DNA from: Clostridia bacterium
GTDB lineage: Bacteria; Bacillota; Clostridia; Lachnospirales; WQUN01
Direction of reading: 5' to 3'
Assembly (NCBI GenBank): GCA_025997155.1
Contig: BNUF01000016.1
Coordinates: forward strand, 1-24,026
DNA length: 24,026 bases
This document shows positions 7,312 to 14,233 of the stretch, piece by piece. The translations under genes and the position numbers were made by a program. Positions within the stretch are counted from its first letter, which is position 1. Each line of letters starts with the position of its first letter. The notes beneath the pieces were generated by a model. That model worked only from the letters and a program-made list of their open reading frames with translations, was not told the DNA's origin and did not search any database.

Positions 7312-7971
7312 ATGCGATACGGACAGACCGAAGACACCGCTCTCACGACATACAGCAAGAATTGGCTTGCGGCACAAATAGAACGACCACTAACGGAAAA
7401 ACAGCTTTCCGCACAACTTATGACCTTGCAAACGGCGTTTCCGACGGTAGTCCGAAATTACGAGCCGCTTGAATTCAAGGCAATGCAAATGCTTTGGTAT
7501 GAAATATTCAAGAATGTGCCGGAGGAAATAATGCGGGAAGCAATACGGCGGTTTATAATTAACGACCGCAAAGGCTTCTTTCCCTCTCCCGGTCAGATTG
7601 TCGGGTGCATAGAGCAAATCGTCAAGGAAGAACAAGACCGTCGTGACGAGATAGCTACACAGGAACACTTGGCGCGGTTAAGGGAGTATCAACGGCTTGT
7701 AGAAATCGGCGAAAATTGCGGTAACTGCTGTCATTGTCGGCACGAATGGGTTGAGCCGTCATATGCCGATGAGAATTACGATAAATTCCTTAGATGTTAC
7801 GACGAGGAAGAAAAGAAACAGTATTACATTGAGAAATTCTATTGCGAGAACCGCGATAGTCATAACTACGAAGACGAATCAGAGCATAAATGGGAAACAT
7901 CAAACACAAAGCGTTGTGACTTGTTCCGACAGCAAGCATTACAAATTACAGCAGGAGGTGATAATCCGTGA
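7312..7971 (+). CDS. G39P-like helicase loader/inhibitor with C-terminal cysteine cluster
   Basis: Residues 30-105 resemble the loader of the replicative helicase G40P (SPP1 G39P): helices around LMTLQTAFP, MLWYEIFKNVPEEIMREAIRRFI and FFPSPGQIVGCI. Such proteins bring the hexameric helicase to the initiator-bound origin. After a charged helix (about 105-130) there is a cysteine-rich extension (Cys136, 139, 140, 142, with later cysteines near 162, 178 and 202) that may hold zinc. G39P itself is about 126 residues, so the 219-residue length reflects this added domain. The start ATG follows the initiator stop by one base. It is followed by RusA, whose GTG overlaps its stop. Confidence 0.7.
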   Translation: MRYGQTEDTALTTYSKNWLAAQIERPLTEKQLSAQLMTLQTAFPTVVRNYEPLEFKAMQMLWYEIFKNVPEEIMREAIRRFIINDRKGFFPSPGQIVGCIEQIVKEEQDRRDEIATQEHLARLREYQRLVEIGENCGNCCHCRHEWVEPSYADENYDKFLRCYDEEEKKQYYIEKFYCENRDSHNYEDESEHKWETSNTKRCDLFRQQALQITAGGDNP

Positions 7972-8381
7972 AATTAAGTTTCACAGTTCCCGGAAAACCG
8001 CAAGGAAAAGCGCGACCGCGTTTTGACGGCAGAAACAAACGAACATACACGCCGGAATCAACGAGAGCCTATGAGGAAATGGTGCGGCTGTATTACAGGC
8101 AAGCGCATAGGAACGCGCAGATTGAGGGCGAAGTCACGGCGATAATCGTAGCGTGCTTTCCGATACCCAAGAGTGCGAAGTTAGCGGATAAAGAAGCTAT
8201 GATTGCAGGAGAAATCAAGCCTACAATCAAGCCGGACGCTGATAACATCATCAAGGCGATACTTGACGCGCTTAATGGGCTTGCCTACCATGACGACGCG
8301 GCGGTTGTAAATGTAACAGCGGAGAAAAGGTACTCGACCACGCCGAGGGTTGAAGTCACGATAACGAATGAGGGGTGTTGA
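7968..8381 (+). CDS. rusA: RusA-family Holliday junction resolvase
   Basis: A 137-residue protein beginning at GTG 7968, with AGGAGGTG seven bases upstream, overlapping the previous stop. It carries the family hallmarks: an N-terminal strand with GKPQGKARPRF, the KPDADN motif at residues 88-93 with ILDALNG directly after (98-104), and the Asp pair HDD at 108-110. RusA is a dimeric, magnesium-dependent nuclease that cuts four-way junctions formed during recombination and replication. Full length for the family. It fits the RecT/SSB replication set. Confidence 0.95.
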   Translation: MKLSFTVPGKPQGKARPRFDGRNKRTYTPESTRAYEEMVRLYYRQAHRNAQIEGEVTAIIVACFPIPKSAKLADKEAMIAGEIKPTIKPDADNIIKAILDALNGLAYHDDAAVVNVTAEKRYSTTPRVEVTITNEGC

Positions 8382-8382
8382 T

Positions 8383-8853
8383 ATGAAATGTGCTGATTGC
8401 AAGCATTATGCACAAAGGGCGTATTATGAGGATTGGCATTGTAAATTTGTCAAGGAAAAGCCGAAAGAGTGCGCGTATAAAGACAAGTATATTGATGACC
8501 TTGTATTCACAGACGACTCGGCGGCGTTGAGGTTTTTAGCTCACGAACTGCACTATGGAGCGGGTAGAGTAATAGGTGGCACACGGTTTTGCTTGTTAAG
8601 ACGAGCGGCAGAAAAAGCGGAGCGGTTCACGCCAAAAGCTGTTGACTATGAAAGCGTTGATAACTGTATAGGCGTTCCTATATGCGACGGAGTTTGTCCG
8701 AACTGCCACCATTGCTTTGACAGAGTGTTCTATGGCGATAGTACCTCTTGTTGCGAAAGCGGGGAATATACCGAAGCGTATGAAATTGACTGCAATTTTT
8801 GCCCGAACTGCGGACAAGCGTTAGATTGGAGCGTAAACAATGAAACGACATAA
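8383..8853 (+). CDS. cysteine-rich zinc-ribbon protein, unknown function
   Basis: The start at 8383 is preferred over an upstream in-frame ATG at 8368, because GAGGGGTG lies upstream of 8383 and the upstream start would overlap RusA further. The 156-residue protein has an N-terminal cluster (CADCKHY, then WHC and ECAYKDKY) resembling the short Cys-rich proteins of Clostridia phages. The C-terminal part holds CPNCHHCF and CNFCPNCGQALDW, a classical zinc ribbon end. No catalytic motif is visible. Its stop overlaps the next HNH gene by 14 bases. Confidence 0.75.
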   Translation: MKCADCKHYAQRAYYEDWHCKFVKEKPKECAYKDKYIDDLVFTDDSAALRFLAHELHYGAGRVIGGTRFCLLRRAAEKAERFTPKAVDYESVDNCIGVPICDGVCPNCHHCFDRVFYGDSTSCCESGEYTEAYEIDCNFCPNCGQALDWSVNNETT

Positions 8854-9220
8854 TCAGCGGCGACGGCTCACCAAAGCCGAACGGCACAGGATTCTAAAAA
8901 AGACCAACGGGCATTGTGCCTATTGCGGTTGCGAACTTATGTATGAGGATATGCAAATAGACCACGTTGTTCCCATATCCTGCGGCGGCGCGGACGCGGA
9001 TAACAATATGCTACCTGCTTGTCGGAGTTGCAACCACTACAAGGGCGGCAGTCAGATTGATACGTTCCGGCGGTACGTTGAGAAAATGCCCTCGACACTC
9101 GACCGCGATAGCGTTACATACCGTAACGCCGTTAGGTTTGGGCTTGTAGTACCTCGACCGCATAAGGTCACATTCTATTTTGAACGGGAGGGCAGACATA
9201 ATGAAACCGACAACATTTGA
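8840..9220 (+). CDS. HNH endonuclease
   Basis: A 126-residue HNH nuclease. CAYC at residues 26-29 and CRSC at 61-64 form the zinc knuckle, IDHVVPIS (Asp41-His42) gives the general base, and asparagines 55-56 plus HYKGG complete the beta-beta-alpha-metal site. The N-terminus is very basic (KRHNQRRR). HNH enzymes cut DNA with a divalent metal; phage copies may be homing enzymes, packaging helpers or host-DNA nucleases. A C-terminal extension (residues 75-126) has no known motif. It overlaps both neighbouring genes, so it belongs to the operon and is not a free-standing homing insert. Confidence 0.9.
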   Translation: MKRHNQRRRLTKAERHRILKKTNGHCAYCGCELMYEDMQIDHVVPISCGGADADNNMLPACRSCNHYKGGSQIDTFRRYVEKMPSTLDRDSVTYRNAVRFGLVVPRPHKVTFYFEREGRHNETDNI

Positions 9221-9395
9221 AGCCGCGTGGAAAAGCGGCGAGATTGACGAGGGCTTTATCGAGGATAAAATGTGTCCTGTGTGCCGTAAAATGTTCGCGA
9301 ACGAAATTATGGGACGCGAAATGAGCGGCAGTAGCTGTGAGGGTTCATTCTGCGATAAAGTCTACGATGAAGTTATGGAGGGTGCGTTTGAATGA
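9201..9395 (+). CDS. small zinc-knuckle protein, 64 aa
   Basis: A 64-residue acidic protein starting at ATG 9201 after GGGAGG, inside the end of the HNH gene. CPVC is at about residues 25-28, and further cysteines (SSCEGSFC) may complete a zinc site. No family is recognised. Its stop overlaps the start of the DUF5131 gene by four bases, implying coupled translation. Confidence 0.65.
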   Translation: MKPTTFEAAWKSGEIDEGFIEDKMCPVCRKMFANEIMGREMSGSSCEGSFCDKVYDEVMEGAFE

Positions 9396-10228
9396 AAAAT
9401 ACAAAGATTGACTGGGCTGACGCGACGTGGAATCCCGTCACAGGCTGTAATCACGATTGCCAATATTGCTATGCTCGTGGTATAGCGAAAAGGTTTGCCG
9501 GGTTTGAGTCGAGATCTGGCGGCGAAATCATACCAAATGGCAAAGGAGTTGCGCGTCTTTCGGGGAACAGGGAATTAGTCAAAGTAACCGATAGCATTTA
9601 CGCTACAACCCACGGAGAACCGCTACACGTTTTTGGCAGACAACCGCAGAAGCGGACGAAAAATGGCAGTTGGCAAAAGGCGGTATATCCATATGGCTTC
9701 GAGCCAACGCTTCACCGCTATAATCTTGACGTTGTTAAAGCGGTAGGAAGAAAACCTAAAACTGTGTTCGTTTGCTCAATGGCTGACTTGTTCGGAGAAT
9801 GGGTGCAAATAGACTGGATAAAAGCTGTGTTTGACGCTTGTCAAAACGCGCCGCAACATAGGTATCTATTCTTCACCAAGAACCCGGCACGATTTAATAG
9901 CCTGTATGACGAAATGCCGAAAGGAGAAAATTTCTACTACGGATATTCTAAGGCGCAAGGCGAGATACAAGGCTTCCGCACCGACATAAACAGCTTTGTC
10001 AGCATAGAGCCGCTGTTGGGCGAAGTTAGTATCTCCCCGCTTGCACATCTAAACTGGATTATAGTCGGTGCGGAAACAGGCAACCGAAAAGGTAAGATAA
10101 CGCCCAAGCGTGAGTGGCTTGATGAGATATTGGCGTATTCTGAACAAACAGACACGCCAGTCTTTATGAAAGACAGCTTGCTTACGATAGTAGGCGAAGA
10201 AAATATGAGGAGGGAATTTTCGTGGTAA
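9392..10228 (+). CDS. phage Gp37/Gp68 family protein (DUF5131), radical-SAM-like cysteine motif
   Basis: A 278-residue protein of the DUF5131 family. The N-terminus reads TKIDWADATWNPVTGC, followed by CNHDCQYCYA, i.e. Cys-x3-Cys-x2-Cys as in iron-sulfur radical-SAM enzymes. Later landmarks are FVCSMADLFGEWV, YLFFTKNPAR, FVSIEPLLG and WIIVGAETG, which fit a TIM-barrel. The substrate is unknown; some relatives are annotated as spore-photoproduct-lyase-like, which would suggest a nucleic-acid target, but this is not established. Phage copies are common near replication genes. Its stop overlaps the GTG of the next gene. Confidence 0.88.
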   Translation: MKNTKIDWADATWNPVTGCNHDCQYCYARGIAKRFAGFESRSGGEIIPNGKGVARLSGNRELVKVTDSIYATTHGEPLHVFGRQPQKRTKNGSWQKAVYPYGFEPTLHRYNLDVVKAVGRKPKTVFVCSMADLFGEWVQIDWIKAVFDACQNAPQHRYLFFTKNPARFNSLYDEMPKGENFYYGYSKAQGEIQGFRTDINSFVSIEPLLGEVSISPLAHLNWIIVGAETGNRKGKITPKREWLDEILAYSEQTDTPVFMKDSLLTIVGEENMRREFSW

Positions 10229-10921
10229 ACAGAAGCAATGGGAACGGGCGCAAATACGTGAAAATAAAACCTTTTGTAACGCTTTGTGTTGTTTTGGCAG
10301 TAGTCGTTTCAGTCGTGATAATCGCGGTGACAACCAAAAGAGAGCCAACGGCAATTTATCAGACATACGACGCTACCGAGCCAACACCGACGGAGTCATT
10401 ACCTCCGCTGACGGCAGATAATGAAACGCCGACAGGGTGGACGCTTGACCCTCAACCCACACTGGAACAAAGTAGCGATAACGTGATAGGTGGTTATGAG
10501 AACGCACTTCACTATTGGTATACCGACGATGAGATTGACGCGCTTGCTCAAATGGTGTGGGGAGAAGCGAGAGGTTGTACCGCAGACGAGATTGACGCGC
10601 TTGCTCAAATGGTGTGGGGAGAAGCGAGAGGTTGTACCGCAGACGAGCAAAACCTTGTTGTATGGACGGCTCTAAACAGAGTGAACGACGGTTACTGGGG
10701 CGATACGATAATGGACGTGCTGACCTATCCGAGCGCATTTGCGGGATATGACACGTCGTTCCCTATCATCGACGATATACGAGTTATTTGTTACAAAGCT
10801 CTTCGCAGAGTGGGCGCACTTCGGAGAAGCACCGACACTCGCGCCATACGCGACAACAACGTCATATCTTTATTTCGACGGTGACGGCGACCATAATTAT
10901 TTCCGAGATGAATGGAGATAG
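10222..10921 (+). pseudogene. SleB/CwlJ-like cell-wall hydrolase with duplication and frameshift
   Basis: The product starts at GTG 10222 after AGGAGGG. It has a membrane segment at residues 17-38, a Pro/Thr-rich linker, then a SleB-type hydrolase domain (IDALAQMVWGEARG, whose Glu is the expected catalytic residue; NLVVWTALNRVNDG; LTYPSAFAGY). Two defects are visible. A perfect 57-bp tandem duplication repeats the WGEARG segment (residues 113-118 and 132-137). Near 10801 the frame shifts by +1: the frame from 10222 ends at 10884 with an unrelated tail, while the next frame supplies the usual family end (FAEWAHFGEAP, YLYFDGDGDHNYFRDEW) to a stop at 10921. One extra base, or a +1 shift, around GCTCTTC restores the full domain. 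Its position inside a replication operon is unusual; such enzymes normally act in lysis or spore cortex breakdown. Confidence 0.8.
10531..10644 (+). repeat. perfect 57-bp tandem duplication
   Basis: The unit starting GAGATTGACGCG at 10531 is repeated exactly at 10588, and the next GAG at 10645 begins a third register. It adds 19 residues including a second WGEARG. Perfect identity implies a very recent event or an assembly artefact. Confidence 0.95.
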
Positions 10922-11370
10922 TCAAAGCACGAAATCCCGGTTGCGGCAAAACTCACCTGTCAATCGGAATAGCGAAGCGGGCGATTGAGAGCGGAACAGT
11001 TGCGGCTTATAACACCGTGCCGTCAATATGCCAAGAATTGGAACGACGACGGTTCAGCAAGAAAAACCGTGACTATGACGATAACGGCGATTCCTCGACA
11101 GACGAATATGAGGACACACTCCGCACGGTAGACTTACTGATACTTGATGACCTCGGAGCGGAAGCGGCGACCCAGTATAGCGTATCGCAGATGTACGAGA
11201 TTATCAACGCTCGGATTAATGCGAGAAAGGCGACTGTTATCAGCACCAACCTAACGAATGACGAGATTGAGCGTGTTTATGGAACGAGAGTTCTGTCACG
11301 GCTCAAACTGTTCACCCCTCTAAATTTTGCCAAAATAGATATGCGTGATTATGGGAGGGCGACGCTATGA
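10912..11370 (+). CDS. DnaC-like helicase-loader ATPase, N-terminally truncated
   Basis: The 152 residues match the ATPase half of phage DnaC/IstB-type loaders: NPGCGKTHLS (residues 8-17) is most of Walker A, LLILDDLGAE (75-84) Walker B, STNLT sensor 1 and RVLSRL the arginine-finger region. Full-length family members run to about 250-330 residues. The N-terminal helicase-binding domain is missing, and Walker A lacks its first glycine (Arg7 is in that place). The gene begins inside the end of the SleB-like gene (ATG at 10912, sleB-frame stop at 10921), and there is no clear ribosome site. This looks like a deletion joint that fused the end of one gene to the P-loop of another. The ATP site is probably impaired. 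Confidence 0.8.
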   Translation: MEIVKARNPGCGKTHLSIGIAKRAIESGTVAAYNTVPSICQELERRRFSKKNRDYDDNGDSSTDEYEDTLRTVDLLILDDLGAEAATQYSVSQMYEIINARINARKATVISTNLTNDEIERVYGTRVLSRLKLFTPLNFAKIDMRDYGRATL

Positions 11371-11666
11371 GCGACCGCAGGAAAAGTACCGACATATCCA
11401 CCAAAAGCCGGATAGCTGTTCACGACCGCGACGGGTACAGTTGTGTTTATTGCGGTCGCTCCGACTGGGGAATAGAACTGGCACATTACATCAGCAGGGC
11501 GCAGGGCGGGTTAGGCATACCGCAGAACCTTGTCAGTTTGTGTGTCAAATGCCACCGCGAGTACGACGGCGCGGAACGTAACGAGATAAAACCGTTTCTT
11601 GAAAATTACTTGATGTCAGCTTATCCCGACTGGAACGAGAGCAAGCTGTATTACCGAAAGGAATGA
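11367..11666 (+). CDS. HNH endonuclease
   Basis: A 99-residue HNH protein: CVYC at residues 26-29, LAHYISRAQGG (His40) as the first catalytic segment, Asn54 in PQNLVSL, and CVKCHREYD (59-67) closing the zinc site. This is the group often annotated as phage HNH or recombination-associated endonuclease, near NinB-like genes. The ATG overlaps the stop of the DnaC-like gene. It differs clearly from the HNH protein at 8840-9220, with a shorter tail. Confidence 0.9.
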   Translation: MSDRRKSTDISTKSRIAVHDRDGYSCVYCGRSDWGIELAHYISRAQGGLGIPQNLVSLCVKCHREYDGAERNEIKPFLENYLMSAYPDWNESKLYYRKE

Positions 11667-11670
11667 GACT

Positions 11671-12198
11671 ATGAAAGTAACAGGAATTGAAATTCGCGGC
11701 GATGATTTCATACTCCACACCTCACACGCCGACGCGGTTAGGTTCGCTGTTAAAAACGACCCATTCAAAGAGGGCGAGTATGAGTTAAAGCGTGTGCGAA
11801 AACTGCGAAGCCTTGACGCGAACGCCTATTTGTGGGTGCTGTGTACCGAAATAGCGGACGCGGTAGGTGTAAGCAAAGAGGAAGTGTATCGCCGTAATAT
11901 TCGCGACGGCGGCGAGTATACACCACTTCCGATAAAGGAAGAAGCTGTCGAGGACTTCTCGCGGATATGGTCGGCACACGGTATCGGTTGGTTCTGCGAC
12001 GTGGTAGACAACAGCAAGCTACCCGGTTACAAGTTGTTGTTCGCTTATCACGGTTCGAGTGAGTACGATTCCAAGCAGATGTATTTGCTGATTGAACGTG
12101 TCAAGCAGGACGCGGAAGCCGTCGGCGTTGAAACCTTGTCGCCGGATAAACTTACGGCTATGATGAATGACTGGGGTGAGAGGAATGATAAAGTGTGA
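11671..12198 (+). CDS. NinB/YqaN-like recombination protein
   Basis: A 175-residue protein with the pattern RSLDANAYLWVLCTEIADAVGVSKEEVYRR at residues 47-76 (here split for reading: RSLDANAYLW, then VLCTEIADAVG) typical of the NinB-like family in Firmicutes phages. The YHGSSEYDSKQM segment and the C-terminal helix ending LTAMMNDWGER are also typical. Lambda NinB (Orf) works with SSB-coated DNA in recombination and can replace host RecFOR; the function here is inferred from that similarity. AAAGGA precedes the start. It lies directly after an HNH gene, a common pairing. Confidence 0.75.
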   Translation: MKVTGIEIRGDDFILHTSHADAVRFAVKNDPFKEGEYELKRVRKLRSLDANAYLWVLCTEIADAVGVSKEEVYRRNIRDGGEYTPLPIKEEAVEDFSRIWSAHGIGWFCDVVDNSKLPGYKLLFAYHGSSEYDSKQMYLLIERVKQDAEAVGVETLSPDKLTAMMNDWGERNDKV

Positions 12199-12580
12199 TA
12201 ACTGCAACGAATTAACAAAGTACATCGCCGCCTTTTGGGACGGTCAAGACGAGTTCGGCAATGACACGCACGGCGTAACCTATGCTTGCCACAACGCGAC
12301 TTGTAAAATAGAGAAAGCAAGGGAAGCCGAGCGGCGAGAGTTGCAAGCGGAACTTATCCGGATAAATGACGAGAATAAACTGAATGGCGTAGACCGACAG
12401 TATTTACGGCATTTGCGAGTTCAAGGAATACCGTATGTCAATCAGCTTAAAATGGCGCAAGCAATCGGCGTGTCAACTCCCCAGTACAGCGGTTGGGAGA
12501 ACGGAAATAAGGCAATGCCGCGAGAGATGTATGACAAGTCAATAAAATGGCTTCACAGCGAAGAAAGGAGCAAAAAATGA
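12185..12580 (+). CDS. zinc-finger plus XRE-type helix-turn-helix protein
   Basis: A 131-residue protein starting at ATG 12185, inside the end of the NinB-like gene. The N-terminus has cysteines CDNC and CHNATC that may bind zinc. A long charged helix links to a Cro/C1-type HTH near residues 82-115 (QLKMAQAIGVSTPQYSGWENG), the recognition pattern being GVSTPQYSGWENGN. It may regulate the operon or act as an accessory DNA binder; the target is unknown. Its TGA overlaps the ATG of the ASCH gene. Confidence 0.75.
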   Translation: MIKCDNCNELTKYIAAFWDGQDEFGNDTHGVTYACHNATCKIEKAREAERRELQAELIRINDENKLNGVDRQYLRHLRVQGIPYVNQLKMAQAIGVSTPQYSGWENGNKAMPREMYDKSIKWLHSEERSKK

Positions 12581-13224
12581 AAGCGATAACAATTTTACAA
12601 TCGTTCGCGTCACTTATCGTGTCCGGCGCAAAGCACTACGAAACACGGTCGTGGGCGACACGGCACAGAGGGCTTATAGCCATTCACGCCAGAAAGAGTT
12701 ATTATCCCGACCTCTTAGGCGTAGGCACAATGCGAGAAATTGTCAAGGCGTTTGGCGACTCGTGCGCTAATATTGAGCGGACACTTCCACGCGGCGCAAT
12801 CGTAGCTATTGCTGAACTCGTCGAGTGTTGGCAAGTGGAGTCAAGTCTACACATCGGAAACTCCGGCGACTTAGGCACACAGCTTGTGACACGCGACCGT
12901 GAGGGCTACCTTGTAAAGAGAAGCCAGACAATGGACGGTTCGAGCCATAAGCCGTTGCCGGAGGAAGAACTTCTCGGAAACTTCGCGCCGGGACGCTTCG
13001 CGTGGGAACTGCAAAACGTCAAGCCGTTACCAAGTCCGATTTATTGTAGCGGCAGACAGGGATTGTGGGATTGCGGAGAACATCTGCGGCAAACATACTA
13101 TTCTAATCCCTCTGACGAGATGAAAGAGTTTCTGCGCGAGTACTTCAAGCCTACACAGGAAATGTATCAAGCCTTGCGAAAGGGGGTGGACGCGTATGCA
13201 CGTTCCAACGGAAACGACCAGTAA
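12577..13224 (+). CDS. ASCH-domain protein
   Basis: The start at ATG 12577 is preferred because GAAAGGAG lies directly upstream and the ATGA overlap with the preceding gene is clean; an earlier in-frame ATG at 12547 lies inside the HTH gene. The 215-residue product opens with ITILQSFASLIVSGAKHYETRSW and GLIAIHARKS, the start of an ASCH (PUA-like) beta-barrel. AIVAIAELVECW and FAWELQNV continue it. ASCH proteins are thought to bind RNA or modified nucleotides; some hydrolyse N4-acetylcytidine. Phage copies are common. The C-terminal 50 residues are helical and unassigned. Confidence 0.88.
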   Translation: MKAITILQSFASLIVSGAKHYETRSWATRHRGLIAIHARKSYYPDLLGVGTMREIVKAFGDSCANIERTLPRGAIVAIAELVECWQVESSLHIGNSGDLGTQLVTRDREGYLVKRSQTMDGSSHKPLPEEELLGNFAPGRFAWELQNVKPLPSPIYCSGRQGLWDCGEHLRQTYYSNPSDEMKEFLREYFKPTQEMYQALRKGVDAYARSNGNDQ

Positions 13225-13636
13225 ATCAGACTATTTCAGAAAGATGTACCGCGCTCACGAAATCATTGCGGACATCAGCGAGAGGATTGATAAACTGTAC
13301 TCGTCCGCAACGTCGATAAGCCCTGTCAATGACGGTATGCCGAAATCGCCGAATCCACAGAGGTTTGAGAGCATAATCGTTGAAATGGCTGACCTACGGA
13401 CATATGCGGAGAAATTGTTATCGCAAAGGGCAAAATTTGATTTATTCGTTACATCGCTCAACCCATTTTATGCAAGACTTCTAAGTTTGCGTTGTGGGCA
13501 AAGTTTGAGTTGGAAAGAATCCGCGCAACAACTTGACATATCGGAAGTTTCGGCAAAACGTATCTATCGGAAATGCGTAGAAAATGCTGATGAAGCAGGG
13601 CTTTTTGTACCTGTGAACCCAAATGATACGAATTGA
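13196..13636 (+). CDS. ArpU/DUF1492-like late transcription regulator
   Basis: A 146-residue protein. Residues 1-85 are helical. Residues 88-135 form a sigma-region-4-like HTH (ARLLSLRCGQSLSWKESAQQLDISEVSAKRIYRKCVE, in which SWKE and SEVSAKRIYRK mark the two helices). This is the pattern of ArpU/DUF1492 regulators that switch on phage late genes in Firmicutes. The gene ends just before a control region with direct repeats and two promoters reading toward terminase, exactly where such a regulator would act. GGGGGTGG precedes the ATG; it overlaps the ASCH gene. Confidence 0.82.
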   Translation: MHVPTETTSKSDYFRKMYRAHEIIADISERIDKLYSSATSISPVNDGMPKSPNPQRFESIIVEMADLRTYAEKLLSQRAKFDLFVTSLNPFYARLLSLRCGQSLSWKESAQQLDISEVSAKRIYRKCVENADEAGLFVPVNPNDTN

Positions 13637-13665
13637 ACCGTTATGAACCCAATATAATCGAATTG
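13614..13665 (+). repeat. imperfect 22-bp direct repeat, candidate late operator
   Basis: Copy one (13614-13635) and copy two (13644-13665) both start TGAACCCAA and end CGAATTG, with a variable middle. Their starts are 30 bp apart, about three helical turns. They sit directly upstream of the -35 at 13670 and overlap the end of the ArpU-like gene, the expected place for an activator site. Confidence 0.5.
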
Positions 13666-13669
13666 TCTG

Positions 13670-13698
13670 TTGTAATTCAAAACGGCGTGTGTTATAAT
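13670..13698 (+). promoter_or_regulatory. sigma-A promoter P1
   Basis: TTGTAA (13670-13675), 17-bp spacer, TATAAT (13693-13698). The -10 is perfect, the -35 four of six. It is preceded by the direct repeats at 13614-13665. The transcript would start near 13705 and run into a hairpin at 13720-13758. Confidence 0.75.
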
Positions 13699-13719
13699 AT
13701 AATCAGCAGGATTGTAAAT

Positions 13720-13758
13720 GAGTGTCTTACTGATTGTTCAATGAAATGTAAGACGCTC
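13720..13758 (+). promoter_or_regulatory. leader hairpin downstream of P1
   Basis: GAGTGTCTTAC (13720-13730) pairs with GTAAGACGCTC (13748-13758), 11 bp with one G-T wobble, around a 17-nt loop. A tiny frame (ATG 13718 to TGA 13744, nine codons with stop: MSVLLIVQ) spans the left arm and loop, with AGGA upstream. No T tract follows directly. Possible attenuator or leader-peptide device; the hairpin is clear, its role is not. Confidence 0.45.
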
Positions 13759-13804
13759 TCACTGACCCTGATTTTATTATGCCCGCCAAAATTTCACGTT
13801 TATA

Positions 13805-13833
13805 TTGACATATTCGTCCGATTATGTTATAAT
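13805..13833 (+). promoter_or_regulatory. sigma-A promoter P2, perfect consensus
   Basis: TTGACA (13805-13810), 17-bp spacer, TATAAT (13828-13833). All twelve key bases match consensus at optimal spacing, so it should be strong and may not need an activator. The transcript starts about 35 bases before the HNH-like gene at 13874. Confidence 0.9.
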
Positions 13834-13873
13834 ATAATTGTAGGACTGTAAGCTGAAAGAGAGGTATAATAAA

Positions 13874-14227
13874 ATGGCATTATCTTGGTACAATGGGTTT
13901 TCGCCCGCACAGCGAGAACAAGGAAACAAGTGGGTACACGACGCGGTAGACAGCAACGAATTAGTTCCGTTGTCAGAATGCGCGTGTCACTACTGCGGGC
14001 AAGACGAGGGTATACGTCACTATCATTGTGAGGACTACTCAACAAAAGAAACTGTTGTAGGCGGGTCTGTTCCGGTATGTTGGCGTTGCCATATGATGAT
14101 ACATCGTAGATTTAGACACCCCAAAAGCTACGAAAAATATTTTGAGGAAGTTAAGTCCGGAAAGAGATACCCTCCGATATACAAGCAGAACCAATGGCAA
14201 GAGTTAAACCAACACTCAATAGATTAA
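13874..14227 (+). CDS. HNH-like zinc protein upstream of the late genes
   Basis: A 117-residue protein starting MALSWYNGFSPAQRE. It holds CHYCG (residues 38-42), a central HYHCEDYS (49-56), and CWRCHMMIHRRF (69-80), the layout of a degenerate HNH/zinc module, then FEEVKSGKRYPPIY. Similar short proteins often lie close to terminase genes in Firmicutes phages, where an HNH protein may assist packaging. The canonical catalytic DH pair is not clear (YHCED instead), so nuclease activity is uncertain. It has its own perfect promoter and is followed by a strong terminator, so it can be made as a single-gene transcript. Confidence 0.75.
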   Translation: MALSWYNGFSPAQREQGNKWVHDAVDSNELVPLSECACHYCGQDEGIRHYHCEDYSTKETVVGGSVPVCWRCHMMIHRRFRHPKSYEKYFEEVKSGKRYPPIYKQNQWQELNQHSID

Positions 14228-14233
14228 AAACTG

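Noticed and set aside
10739..10921. Separate 60-codon gene after the hydrolase
   Set aside because: Its sequence is the missing C-terminus of the SleB-like domain, so it is explained by a frameshift and not as a gene of its own.
13633..13851. 72-codon frame in the late control region
   Set aside because: It spans two promoters and a hairpin, has no ribosome site and no similarity that I recognise.
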